DNA of 59,526 nt, from contig CAZBGV010000009.1 in assembly GCA_964491485.1 (NCBI GenBank), forward strand, positions 1 through 59,526, read 5' to 3'. The stretch's first letter is position 1. Every line of letters begins with the position of its first letter. A program made the translations under genes and the position numbers. Positions 6,879-14,757 of the stretch are shown piece after piece. The notes beneath the pieces were generated by a model, which had not been told where the DNA came from, did no database searches, and saw only the letters and a program-made list of their open reading frames with translations. The DNA is from IDS-8 sp964491485 (GTDB lineage Bacteria; Pseudomonadota; Gammaproteobacteria; Steroidobacterales; Woeseiaceae).

Positions 6879-9654
6879 CTTCGCTGCGCTCCAGTTTCGC
6901 GTAACGCGCGGGTACGAGATCGGCGAGCTCGGCATAGCTCTTCTCCACCCACTCGTCCCAGATGCCCGCCGCCGCTCGCGCGGTGTTCGCCTCGAACAGC
7001 TCGATCGCTTTTTCCTCGAACGGGAAGGCCTGCTCTTCCAGCAGGATCTCGTATTGCGCCAGCGCCTCCGGGTCCAGGTCGCGGGGCCGCTCCGATTCCA
7101 TCAGGTCGCGGGCGAACTCGCGGTAAACCTCGCCCAGGCGGTAGGTCGCCGCGGTCGTGACCTCGGCGACGCCGTAGTCGGCAGCCTTGCCGTACGCCTT
7201 GAGCACGTCCTGCATGCGCGCCTTCTTGGTCTCCAGGCTCTTCGCGAGCGGCTGCGTGATGCGCACTGCGAGGAACCGCCGGTGAGCGGGCTCGGCGAGG
7301 TCGAGCGCCGCCTTCGCCGCGAGATAGCGCGTGCGGTCGGTACGCGCGGCGCCCGCGCGGGCGTCGGCGGCGACGATGGCTTCGAGCAACGCGGTGCTGC
7401 CGCGCGCGTCGCCGCGGTCCTCGGCAAGCTCGAGCAGGCGCGCGAGCGCCTCGATCGATTCGCCCACCGGCTGCGGCCAGCGGGCGACGATGCGCTCGAG
7501 CACGGCGGTCTCCTGCTCGGCGCGCCCCCCCGCCTTGTACAGGTCGGCGGCTTGCCACAACGCCTCGCGCTTGACCTTCCCGTCGGTGGATTCGGATGCG
7601 GCGATGCGCTCGAGCTCGCGCGCGGCATCGAGCCCGCGGCCGCTCTCCAGGTAGGCGGCCGCGAGCTTCTGCGTCACCTCGTCCGCGAAGCGGCTGTCCG
7701 GATGCGCGCGGCGGAACGCTTCGAGCACGCCGGCGGCACGATCCCAGGCCTCGATGCCGATGAGCGCGGCGGCGGCGTCGTATTCCGCCGTTTCGCGAAT
7801 GGGCGAGTCGGGCACGGCCTGGCCCACCCGCATGAAGTGTGCGACGGCGCCTTCGGCGTCGCCGGCGTCGCGCGCCAGCTCGCCCTGCTTGTAGATCGAG
7901 GAGGCGATGCGCTCTTCGACGTCGCGCCTTGCCTGCGCATCCCCTGCCGGCACGAGCGGCCGCAGGCGATAGTACGCCGCCTCGGCCTCCGCGAAGTTGC
8001 CGCGGTCGAACTCCGAGTGCGCGATGACCGTCCAGGCCGTGCGCGCGAGCTCGTCGCGCACCGGGGGCGTCTTCTCGACGACCGCATGGCCGACCGCGAC
8101 GGCGAGATCGAGCTGCTTCTGCCGGAACAGATCCTCGGCGACGGCGGTCAGCACGGCACCGGACTCCGGATGCTCCGGCCAGCCCTGCGCGAAGCGCAGG
8201 CCGCTGTCGAGGTACTTCGCGTGCCACTCGGCGCGCGCCGTGCCTTCGAGCGCCTTCTCGTGCTCGAGATAGGAGAGGATCGCGGCGTAAGCCGCTTCGG
8301 CCGAGCGCGCGTGGCGCGGGTACTCGTAGGCGGTCCGCTCGTATTCGCGCGTTGCCGCGGCGAAGTCGCCGCTCTCGAACAGGATCTCCGCGAGCAGGAA
8401 GTTCGTATTCGCGCTGTCGGGCTCGCCCGGGAACCAGTCGATATAGCGCCGGTACCAGCGCGCCGCCTCGCGATAATCGGCGGGCGCGTGCTGATCCTGC
8501 GCACGGGCGTGGTGATAACGCGCGAGATCGATGAGGTTCGCTTTCACGCGCGCGACGACGTCCGGGTTCGCATCGGGCGCGTTGTGCTGCCAGAACTCGC
8601 TGTCCATGCCGTAGCGCTCGACGAAATCGCGCTTGGCGTCGAGCACGAGACTCGCGAATTCGCCCTGCCGGTAGGCGTCGATGGCGCGGCTCTGGAGCAG
8701 CGGCGCCCGCGGGTGCCACGGATGCTGCGCCGGGAACGCCGCGAACGCGTTCGCGGCGTCGACGTAGCGTTGCTTCTCGAGATAGAGATCGCCGAGGTTG
8801 GCGAAGATCGCATAGCCGTACTCCGGCATGCCGTGCTGCTCGAACCAGCGGCTGATGGATGCCGGGCCGTCCATGTACGAGAAGCTGATGCTCTGCACGC
8901 GGAAGGTATCGAGAACGAGCTCCTTTTCCGCGCGCCCGAGCGTCGGCAGCGGATCGCCCTCGACCGCAATCTGGACGCCGGCGAGCTTGCGATCGAGCAG
9001 CGTGAAGAAGGGTTGCAGGCTCTTCTCGTGCTCGCCGAGCTTGAAGCGAGACCAGCCGAGCTTGTACAGCGACTGCTCGTAGAAGCGCGAGCTCTCTCCC
9101 GCGGCGACGACCGCCGCATACGCCGCTTCGGCCGCCGCGTACTGCCGCCGCAGGAACAACATTTCGCCGCGGCGGAACTGCACTTCCGGAACCATCCGGG
9201 ATTCGGGAAAACGGGTAACGAGCTCGTCGAGAACGCGCAGCGCCTCGTCCGGTTTGCCTCCTATTTCATAGGCGCGCGCGAGCTGGTAGAGCACCGTGTC
9301 GGTGCGCCGGTAGTCCGGATACGCCTCCAGCAGCCTCTGGAACAGCGTGATCGCATCCTCGAAGCCCTTGCTGCCCGGAGCCTTGCCGTCGAGCTCCGCT
9401 GCCTGGGCGGCTTCGAGCTCGAGCTCGCCCAGCCGGCGCATCGCTTCCGCGCGCAGCGCCGCATCCTCGGACACGAGCTCGAGGAACGCACGGTAGCTCG
9501 CGCGCGCCTTCTCGCTGCCGGCGGCTATCTCGCCGCCTTCCGGCAGCTCGACCGTGCGCCCGGCGAGGCTCCCGATCGTGGGCTCCTCGTCCGCCGCGCC
9601 GGCGGCCGCGCCCAGGCACAGCAGCGCGGCGAGGCACATACGTCGCGCGCTCAC
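6856..9654 (-). CDS. Large periplasmic TPR protein, 932 aa
   Basis: Secreted protein with a signal peptide (RRMCLAALLCLGAAAGA) and tandem TPR/alpha-solenoid repeats over nearly its whole length (for example LYQLARAYEIGGKPDEALRV, then FRRGEMLFLRRQYAAAEAAY). I chose GTG 9654 because it overlaps the stop of the upstream TPR gene (GTGA) and sits 15 bp before an alternative ATG at 9639; the open frame further upstream is antisense-type shadow. It sits between another TPR protein and a TPR lipoprotein, all feeding into ExbB/ExbD/TonB-like genes. SEED-style annotations call similar proteins putative TonB-system TPR components. It probably scaffolds an envelope-spanning complex, comparable in layout to the TPR proteins of the Myxococcus Glt machinery. 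Confidence 0.85.
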   Translation of the reverse strand: MSARRMCLAALLCLGAAAGAADEEPTIGSLAGRTVELPEGGEIAAGSEKARASYRAFLELVSEDAALRAEAMRRLGELELEAAQAAELDGKAPGSKGFEDAITLFQRLLEAYPDYRRTDTVLYQLARAYEIGGKPDEALRVLDELVTRFPESRMVPEVQFRRGEMLFLRRQYAAAEAAYAAVVAAGESSRFYEQSLYKLGWSRFKLGEHEKSLQPFFTLLDRKLAGVQIAVEGDPLPTLGRAEKELVLDTFRVQSISFSYMDGPASISRWFEQHGMPEYGYAIFANLGDLYLEKQRYVDAANAFAAFPAQHPWHPRAPLLQSRAIDAYRQGEFASLVLDAKRDFVERYGMDSEFWQHNAPDANPDVVARVKANLIDLARYHHARAQDQHAPADYREAARWYRRYIDWFPGEPDSANTNFLLAEILFESGDFAAATREYERTAYEYPRHARSAEAAYAAILSYLEHEKALEGTARAEWHAKYLDSGLRFAQGWPEHPESGAVLTAVAEDLFRQKQLDLAVAVGHAVVEKTPPVRDELARTAWTVIAHSEFDRGNFAEAEAAYYRLRPLVPAGDAQARRDVEERIASSIYKQGELARDAGDAEGAVAHFMRVGQAVPDSPIRETAEYDAAAALIGIEAWDRAAGVLEAFRRAHPDSRFADEVTQKLAAAYLESGRGLDAARELERIAASESTDGKVKREALWQAADLYKAGGRAEQETAVLERIVARWPQPVGESIEALARLLELAEDRGDARGSTALLEAIVAADARAGAARTDRTRYLAAKAALDLAEPAHRRFLAVRITQPLAKSLETKKARMQDVLKAYGKAADYGVAEVTTAATYRLGEVYREFARDLMESERPRDLDPEALAQYEILLEEQAFPFEEKAIELFEANTARAAAGIWDEWVEKSYAELADLVPARYAKLERSEDVVTTLF

Positions 9655-11528
9655 GGCGAGGCCCCCGTGGCGGCGGACGCGCGGTCGTAGATCGCCGCGA
9701 GCGCGAAGCGCGCCTGCACGGTGTACGTCTCGAGGCGCGATTTCTGCTGCTCCAGCTCCCGGGCCGCGACGGACTGGAGATAGTCGCGGTGCCGCACCGC
9801 GGCGGCGTCGACGCGTGCGAGCAGCGCATCGATGCGCGGCGCCAGGCCGGCGACCCGCTGCTCGAAAGCCGCGTGGACGTCCGGCTCCTTGCGCATCGCG
9901 TTCTCGACCGAGCGGCGCGCCCGCTGCGTCTCGACGAGCGCCCCGCCGACATCGCGCAGCGCGCGGCGCAGGCTCCACAGCCGCGCCTTGAACTCCTTGT
10001 CGAGCCGCCACTGCAGGACGCCCTTGAGCAGGCGCAGCTTCGCGCGCGCTTCCTCTGCTTCGGGCAGGTCCGCGGCGAGTGCGGGCGAGCGCTCGAGCAT
10101 TGCAATCTCGCCCCAGAGCCGGAACTCGTCCGCGGTGGCGAGGGCGAGCGCATCGTGCTCCGCCTCGATGCCGTTCAGGCGCGCGTCGAGCGCCAGCTTG
10201 CGATCGACCAGGCTGTCGACGTCGGCGCGCGCGAGCGCGGCCTGCACCCGCGGCAGCCGCTCGGCGTAACCGAGCTCGCGCGTCTCCTGCATGTGCCCGA
10301 ATACGCCGATGCGCTGCCGCCAGTCCGTGAGGTTGTGCGCGAGGAAGCGCAGGTCGCGATAGTTCTTCAGCGCCTCCTGGAATTCGTGCGTGGCGAGCAG
10401 GTGGTACAGGTAGCGGGCTTCCACGCCTTTGGGCAGCTCCTCGAGCTTCCAGTACCAGCCGCCCGCGCGCCCCGGGTCGGCAGCGGCGAGCTCGTCCAGC
10501 AGCCGCCCTTCCCCGATGTGCGCGATCGCGGCATCGATGCGTGCCGCCTCGTCGTCGAACGCCGCGATCGCCCGCACGTACCGATCGGCTGCCTGGCCCG
10601 GCGCATCGAGTTGGGCCATCGCGTACGGCACCGCCAGCAAAGATTCCTGCACCGCGGGATCGAGCAGGTTGCGCTCCGCGAGCTCGAGCCAGGGCACCAG
10701 CGCTTGGTCATAGGCGCCGAGCTCGGCGTCCGCCCAGCCCATCCCGAGCAGCGCCTTGTTCGAGAACGGGCCCGACAAGCGGACGCGCGCGAGCGGGGTG
10801 CGTGCCGGCAGGGGCTGGCCGTCCTGCAGCAGCGCGTAACCCAGCGCGAGATTCGCCTTGTCCTTGAGCGCGAGCAGCTCCTCGCCGCGGCCCTGGACCT
10901 GGCCCAGCCGGTCGAGAATCGCGGCCGATTCCGCGACCCGCCCGCTGCGCGCCAGCGCGACGCCCAGGTTGTAGCGCGCGTAGCTTTCCCATCCGGGCGC
11001 GCCCCGCCAGCCCGTGAGCCGGCCGGCCGCCTCGTCGAACCGCCCCTCCTGGATCAGGATCTGCGCGCCGAGCATCTGTCGTTCCGCTTCCAGCGGCTCC
11101 GGCAAGGCCTCCTCGATGTTGGCGAGCGCGCGCTCCGCTTCCCGCATGTAGCCGCGCTGGTAGCGGATCTTCGCGAGGAAGAACCAGGTGCGGTCGCGGA
11201 TCGAAGGCTCGACGTTGCCGGCGAGCAGGCGCTCGAAAATGGCCGCCGCTTCGAGGTGCTGGCCGTAGGAAAGATAGAGGCCGCCCAGCAGCAGCTCGGC
11301 CTCGACGTCATGATGCGGCAGCCGGCCGCGCTCGCGTGCCGCAAGCAGCCGCACGATGGCCGGAAAGTAGTCCCCCTGGTAGAAATAGAAGAGCACCTCG
11401 CCGTAAGGTGCGTCCTCGATCACCACCGGATCGGTCAGGCCTTCGGCGGCGGCGGGCGGCGCTGCGGCGAGAGCCGCGGCGAGGACGAGCGCGCACGACC
11501 CGGCCCGGATGGAGCGGCGGGCGTTCAA
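9651..11528 (-). CDS. Periplasmic TPR protein, 625 aa
   Basis: Begins with a signal peptide (SCALVLAAALAAAPPAAAEG) from ATG 11528. A TPR solenoid spans about residues 40-340 (LLLGGLYLSYGQHLEAAAIF, then TWFFLAKIRYQRGYMREAER). The C-terminal half is helical and probably coiled coil (QQKSRLETYTVQARFALAAI near the end). The stop overlaps the GTG of the next TPR gene by four bases, indicating coupled translation. It is preceded at 4 bp by the coiled-coil secreted protein gene. Role inferred as a periplasmic component of the ExbB/ExbD-driven machine; no enzymatic motif seen. Confidence 0.85.
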   Translation of the reverse strand: MNARRSIRAGSCALVLAAALAAAPPAAAEGLTDPVVIEDAPYGEVLFYFYQGDYFPAIVRLLAARERGRLPHHDVEAELLLGGLYLSYGQHLEAAAIFERLLAGNVEPSIRDRTWFFLAKIRYQRGYMREAERALANIEEALPEPLEAERQMLGAQILIQEGRFDEAAGRLTGWRGAPGWESYARYNLGVALARSGRVAESAAILDRLGQVQGRGEELLALKDKANLALGYALLQDGQPLPARTPLARVRLSGPFSNKALLGMGWADAELGAYDQALVPWLELAERNLLDPAVQESLLAVPYAMAQLDAPGQAADRYVRAIAAFDDEAARIDAAIAHIGEGRLLDELAAADPGRAGGWYWKLEELPKGVEARYLYHLLATHEFQEALKNYRDLRFLAHNLTDWRQRIGVFGHMQETRELGYAERLPRVQAALARADVDSLVDRKLALDARLNGIEAEHDALALATADEFRLWGEIAMLERSPALAADLPEAEEARAKLRLLKGVLQWRLDKEFKARLWSLRRALRDVGGALVETQRARRSVENAMRKEPDVHAAFEQRVAGLAPRIDALLARVDAAAVRHRDYLQSVAARELEQQKSRLETYTVQARFALAAIYDRASAATGASP

Positions 11529-11532
11529 GCCC

Positions 11533-12090
11533 TCACTCCCATTCCCGGATGGCGAACTCGGGTTGCTGTTTTGCTGCCCTGTCGGTGATCTCGAGCTCGA
11601 CGTACTTCGCGCCCAGCCCCTTCTTGAATTTCAGCGTCGCGCCACGGTGATAGTTGCGCGCGTGCGGGCCCTTGCCATCGAAGATCGCGACGAGCTCGTG
11701 GTCGCCCACTTCGAGGTTCGCGACGTGCAGGCGCTGCACGCCGCCGCGATGCAGGGCGTCGACCTCGCGCTCGGTGTACAGGTAATCCGCGACTTCCTTG
11801 CCGTCGATTTTCAGGTGCACGGAGTCGAGCGCGAAATACTCGCCGACATCCATCGAGACGAAGAAGGCGACCTGCGAATTGGCGGGGAACAGGAGCTCCT
11901 CTTCGAGGAGGAACAGGTCGCGGTTGAGATCGAGGACCTCGTCCTTGAGCGACTGCACTTCGCGGTCGAGTCCCTGGCGCTCGACCGGCGCCTGCGTGTC
12001 CTCGGCCCTGGAGGCGGAGAGCGCGAGCAGGAGCAGCGGCACACAGGCCAGAATTCGCCGCCACGACATCCCCGCCTTCCTCGTCGTCAT
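11533..12090 (-). CDS. Secreted coiled-coil protein, operon member
   Basis: A 185-residue protein with a signal peptide (SWRRILACVPLLLLALSASR), then a predicted coiled coil (LDREVQSLKDEVLDLNRDLF) and a beta-rich domain (SMDVGEYFALDSVHLKIDGK, then VGDHELVAIFDGKGPHARNY). The ATG at 12090 is 9 bp before the TlpA stop; a GTG at 12102 overlapping that stop as GTGA is an alternative. The stop lies 4 bp before the next TPR gene. I do not know a named family; homologues are sometimes mis-annotated as AraC regulators, but nothing here binds DNA. Confidence 0.8.
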   Translation of the reverse strand: MTTRKAGMSWRRILACVPLLLLALSASRAEDTQAPVERQGLDREVQSLKDEVLDLNRDLFLLEEELLFPANSQVAFFVSMDVGEYFALDSVHLKIDGKEVADYLYTEREVDALHRGGVQRLHVANLEVGDHELVAIFDGKGPHARNYHRGATLKFKKGLGAKYVELEITDRAAKQQPEFAIREWE

Positions 12091-12098
12091 GCGATCGC

Positions 12099-12596
12099 TC
12101 ACTCGCGCAGCAGGGCGCGGATCTCGGTGAGGTACTGTTCCTCGTACCCGGGTTTGTAGCCTTGATGGATGTGCCGCACGGTACCGTTGCGGTCGACGAT
12201 CACGGTGACGGGCATCGCTTCGACCTGGTACTGGCGGCTTACGGATTTCTGCGCGTCGAACAGCACCGGGAAGCTGACGCCGAGCTCCTCGACCATGCCC
12301 ATCGCCTTGCCGGAGTCGTCGTCGATGTTGACGCCGAGCAGCTGGAAGCCGACGCGCTGGTAGCGCGTGTACAGGGCGTCGAGGAGCGGCATCTCCTGGC
12401 GGCAGGGGCCGCACCAGGTCGCCCAGAAGTTGATCATGACGACGTCGCCGCGGTACTCGGAGAGGCGCAGGTTCTCGCCGGAAGCGCTTTTCAGCGCGAA
12501 ATCGGGCGCCGGCCGGCCGACGAGGTCGAGCGCGGCGGACGCGGAAACCGCGGCGAGGGCCACGAGGCCGGACAAGACGAGCTTCGATACCTGCAT
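12099..12596 (-). CDS. TlpA/ResA-type periplasmic thioredoxin
   Basis: A 165-residue secreted thiol-disulfide protein. A signal peptide (about 1-21) is followed by an AhpC/TSA-redoxin fold with the active site WCGPC (Cys62, Cys65) and cis-Pro129 in EAMPVTVIVDRNG. First gene of the minus-strand operon that continues into two TPR proteins and ExbB/ExbD/TonB-like genes. It may keep cysteines of operon partners reduced or help their folding. Family call is strong; the client proteins are inference. Confidence 0.93.
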   Translation of the reverse strand: MQVSKLVLSGLVALAAVSASAALDLVGRPAPDFALKSASGENLRLSEYRGDVVMINFWATWCGPCRQEMPLLDALYTRYQRVGFQLLGVNIDDDSGKAMGMVEELGVSFPVLFDAQKSVSRQYQVEAMPVTVIVDRNGTVRHIHQGYKPGYEEQYLTEIRALLRE

Positions 12597-13020
12597 CCTT
12601 CGTGTTCCCCCTCCGGTGGTGCCCTGCGGCGGTCCCGGGCGCGGACCGGCGCGGCCGGAAAACCGGCGGCGTGCCCAAAGCCTCCACGCCGCCGGAACCC
12701 TGCGCTGAACGCGCTCAATAGTGACAGCAGCGCACGCTCCCAGCCGTGACCACCATCACAAATGCCCTGCCCTCGCCGCAAAGAATCCGTCGCCCATCAG
12801 CGACATACGGATCGCACACCGAACCCGGGCACCCGTAGGAGCCCGCCATGCGGGCGACCGAACGAAGGCACATGAGAAGAACGAAGGCACGTTGGCCCAA
12901 AGCATCGTTCACCCACGGCACCATCGCGGCCCTTGCCACTACCCGCAAACGTGCGTGAACGATGCGGTCCCGAAGAGTGGATGCCACGATCACCATCGCA
13001 GTCGCCCGCATGGCGGGCTC
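12597..13020. other. Intergenic region with REP pair and a long inverted repeat
   Basis: A 424-bp stretch between the TlpA operon start and the apbE stop, with no convincing gene. It holds the upstream region of the TlpA operon, a REP pair (12835 and 13001) and, inside the REP pair, an inverted repeat with 16-bp arms (12902-12917 and 12950-12965, one mismatch, core GCATCGTTCAC). Any promoter of the 10-gene operon should be just right of 12596; I saw no consensus-like site. Confidence 0.6.
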
Positions 13021-13024
13021 CTAC
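12835..13024. repeat. REP inverted pair 3
   Basis: REP copies at 12835-12858 (plus) and 13001-13024 (minus) with a 142-bp spacer that itself contains a long inverted repeat. On the minus strand the second copy's GTAG overlaps the end of apbE: the TAG at 13021-13023 is the apbE stop codon. Confidence 0.9.
12902..12965. repeat. Inverted repeat, 16-bp arms, inside REP spacer
   Basis: Arms 12902-12917 and 12950-12965 match over 15 of 16 positions (perfect core GCATCGTTCAC / GTGAACGATGC) around a 32-nt loop. It could form a cruciform or RNA hairpin, and may be the remnant of another mobile or regulatory element nested in the REP pair. Confidence 0.7.
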
Positions 13025-14070
13025 GGGGGGGTGAGGCCGTCGGAGTAGAAGATGCGGCCGTCGGCGTCGATGACGATGCCCTCGTAGTCCGGCAGGGTGG
13101 CGATGAGCCGCAGGCCCTGGTCGACCCCCATGATGAACACGGAGGTGGAGAGCGCGTCGGTCATCACGGCGTCCGGCCCGACGATGGTCACGCTGTGCAC
13201 GCCGGTGGCGGGCTCGCCGGTCGACGGCGAGATGATGTGGTGATAACGCTTCCCGTTCTCGACGAAGAAGCGCTCGTAGTCACCGGAGGTGGAGATGGCT
13301 TCGTTCTCGAGCGGCAGGCGCAACGCAACCTCGTCTTCGTGGCGCGGATGCTGGATGCCGACGATCCACGGCTTGCCGCGACGGTCGCCGACGAGGCGCG
13401 TGTCGCCGCCGGCGGTGACGATCGCATGGCGTACGCCGCGCTCGACGAGGATCTGCGCACCGCGCTCGACGGCATAGCCTTTGGCGATGCCCCCGAGGTT
13501 GATGCGCACGCCTTCCCTGAGGAAGCGGATAGAGTGATCGCTCTCGTTGGTTTGCACGAGACGATAGTCGATGAGCTTCGTTTCGCGCGCGGTGGTGGCG
13601 GCGTCGGGTCGCAGGTGCGCTCTGAAGTCGTAATGATGGCCGACGCTGTCGAAGGTGATGTCGAATGCGCCGCGGGTCAGCACCGAGACGTCGAGCGAGC
13701 GCACGATGAGATCGTAGAGCTCCTTGCCGGCGGGGACGGGCCGCTCGGCGGCTTCGCGGTTGATGAGCGAGATGCGGCTGTCGTCCTTGAAGGTGCTCAT
13801 CTCCCGGTCGATGCGTTCGAGCTCGGCAAACACGGCCTGCATCGCTTCCGCGCCGGCCGCCTCGTCCTCGTCCCAGAGCTCGACGCTGACCCGGGTGCCC
13901 ATGATGGCGCGCGCGTCGCTGTGCCAAGCGGCCCGCACCGGGGTCGCGACGGCGGCGAGCGTGAGGCCGAGAAGGAGGGCTGCACCCGGCGTTTTCGCTA
14001 GTCTGATCCCCGTCCCGGAGGTATCCTTGCCGCTACGATCGAGCACCACGGAGGTGGGTTGTGGTTGCAT
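13021..14070 (-). CDS. apbE: FAD:protein FMN transferase, ApbE family
   Basis: Transfers FMN from FAD onto Thr of target flavoproteins (as in RNF/NQR subunits) in the periplasm. The 349-residue protein has an N-terminal hydrophobic export segment (GAALLLGLTLAAVATPVRA, about 29-47), the flavin-binding INLGGIAKGYAVE, TAGGDTRLVG, and the metal-binding C-terminal TDALSTSVFIMG. ATG 14070 overlaps the divergent lemA start by 10 bp, so GTG 14049 (MVLDRSGK...) may be the true start. The stop codon TAG is part of a REP element. No NQR/RNF target gene is nearby. Confidence 0.93.
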   Translation of the reverse strand: MQPQPTSVVLDRSGKDTSGTGIRLAKTPGAALLLGLTLAAVATPVRAAWHSDARAIMGTRVSVELWDEDEAAGAEAMQAVFAELERIDREMSTFKDDSRISLINREAAERPVPAGKELYDLIVRSLDVSVLTRGAFDITFDSVGHHYDFRAHLRPDAATTARETKLIDYRLVQTNESDHSIRFLREGVRINLGGIAKGYAVERGAQILVERGVRHAIVTAGGDTRLVGDRRGKPWIVGIQHPRHEDEVALRLPLENEAISTSGDYERFFVENGKRYHHIISPSTGEPATGVHSVTIVGPDAVMTDALSTSVFIMGVDQGLRLIATLPDYEGIVIDADGRIFYSDGLTPP

Positions 14071-14651
14071 TTCTTGTATTCCTCGCGATCGTCGTCGCGC
14101 TGATCGTGTACGCCGTCAGCATCTATAATAATCTCGTCAACCTGCGAAATCGCGTGAAAAACGCGTTTGCGCAGATCGATGTGCAGCTCACGCGGCGCTA
14201 TGACCTCATCCCCAACCTCGTGGAATCGGTCAAGGGCTACATGAAGCACGAGCGCGAGACGCTCGAAGCCGTGATCCGGGCCCGCAACTCCGCCGTCGCG
14301 AACCTCGATGCTGCCAAGGCCGATCCCGCGAACGCCGAGGCCATCCGCCGTCTCGGCGAATCCGAGGGCACGCTCGGTGCGGCGCTCGGCCGGCTGTTCG
14401 CGCTGTCGGAGGCGTACCCCGATCTCAAGGCCAACCAGAACATGCTGCAGTTCCAGGAAGAGCTCTCGAGCACCGAGAACAAGGTCGCGTTCTCGCGCCA
14501 GGCGTTCAACGATGCAGTGATGAGCTACAACAACGCCACCCAGAATTTTCCCAACAACGTCATTGCCGGCATGTTCCGCTTCGAGGACGCGAGCTTCCTC
14601 GAAATCGAATCGGCGGAGAAGCGCGAGGTTCCGCAGGTCGCCTTCACCTGA
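14061..14651 (+). CDS. lemA: LemA family membrane protein
   Basis: A 196-residue LemA protein with an N-terminal membrane helix (about 2-20, FLVFLAIVVALIVYAVSIY) then a helical bundle with the family signature NRVKNAFAQIDVQLTRRYDL followed by IPNLVESVKGYM. GTG 14061 follows a GGAGG site (about 14050-14054). It precedes a long M48 metalloprotease by about 100 bp in the same direction, a conserved LemA-HtpX pairing. Function of LemA is not established; an envelope-quality role with the protease is plausible. Confidence 0.95.
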   Translation: MVAFLVFLAIVVALIVYAVSIYNNLVNLRNRVKNAFAQIDVQLTRRYDLIPNLVESVKGYMKHERETLEAVIRARNSAVANLDAAKADPANAEAIRRLGESEGTLGAALGRLFALSEAYPDLKANQNMLQFQEELSSTENKVAFSRQAFNDAVMSYNNATQNFPNNVIAGMFRFEDASFLEIESAEKREVPQVAFT

Positions 14652-14757
14652 GCGGCGAGGGCCGCGGCAACGGCGGCGGCCGGGGCAGCTTTCACCGGCG
14701 TTCGGTCGTGTCTGCTAAAGTTGGCCGTCGCTGTTCGGAAGAAAGTGCTTTGGGGCG

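Noticed and set aside
6646..9690. A 1014-codon open frame on the plus strand
   Set aside because: It is exactly antisense to the large TPR gene; its protein is Arg/Ala/Gly/Leu-rich with no family motif. GC-rich codon use opens the opposite frame.
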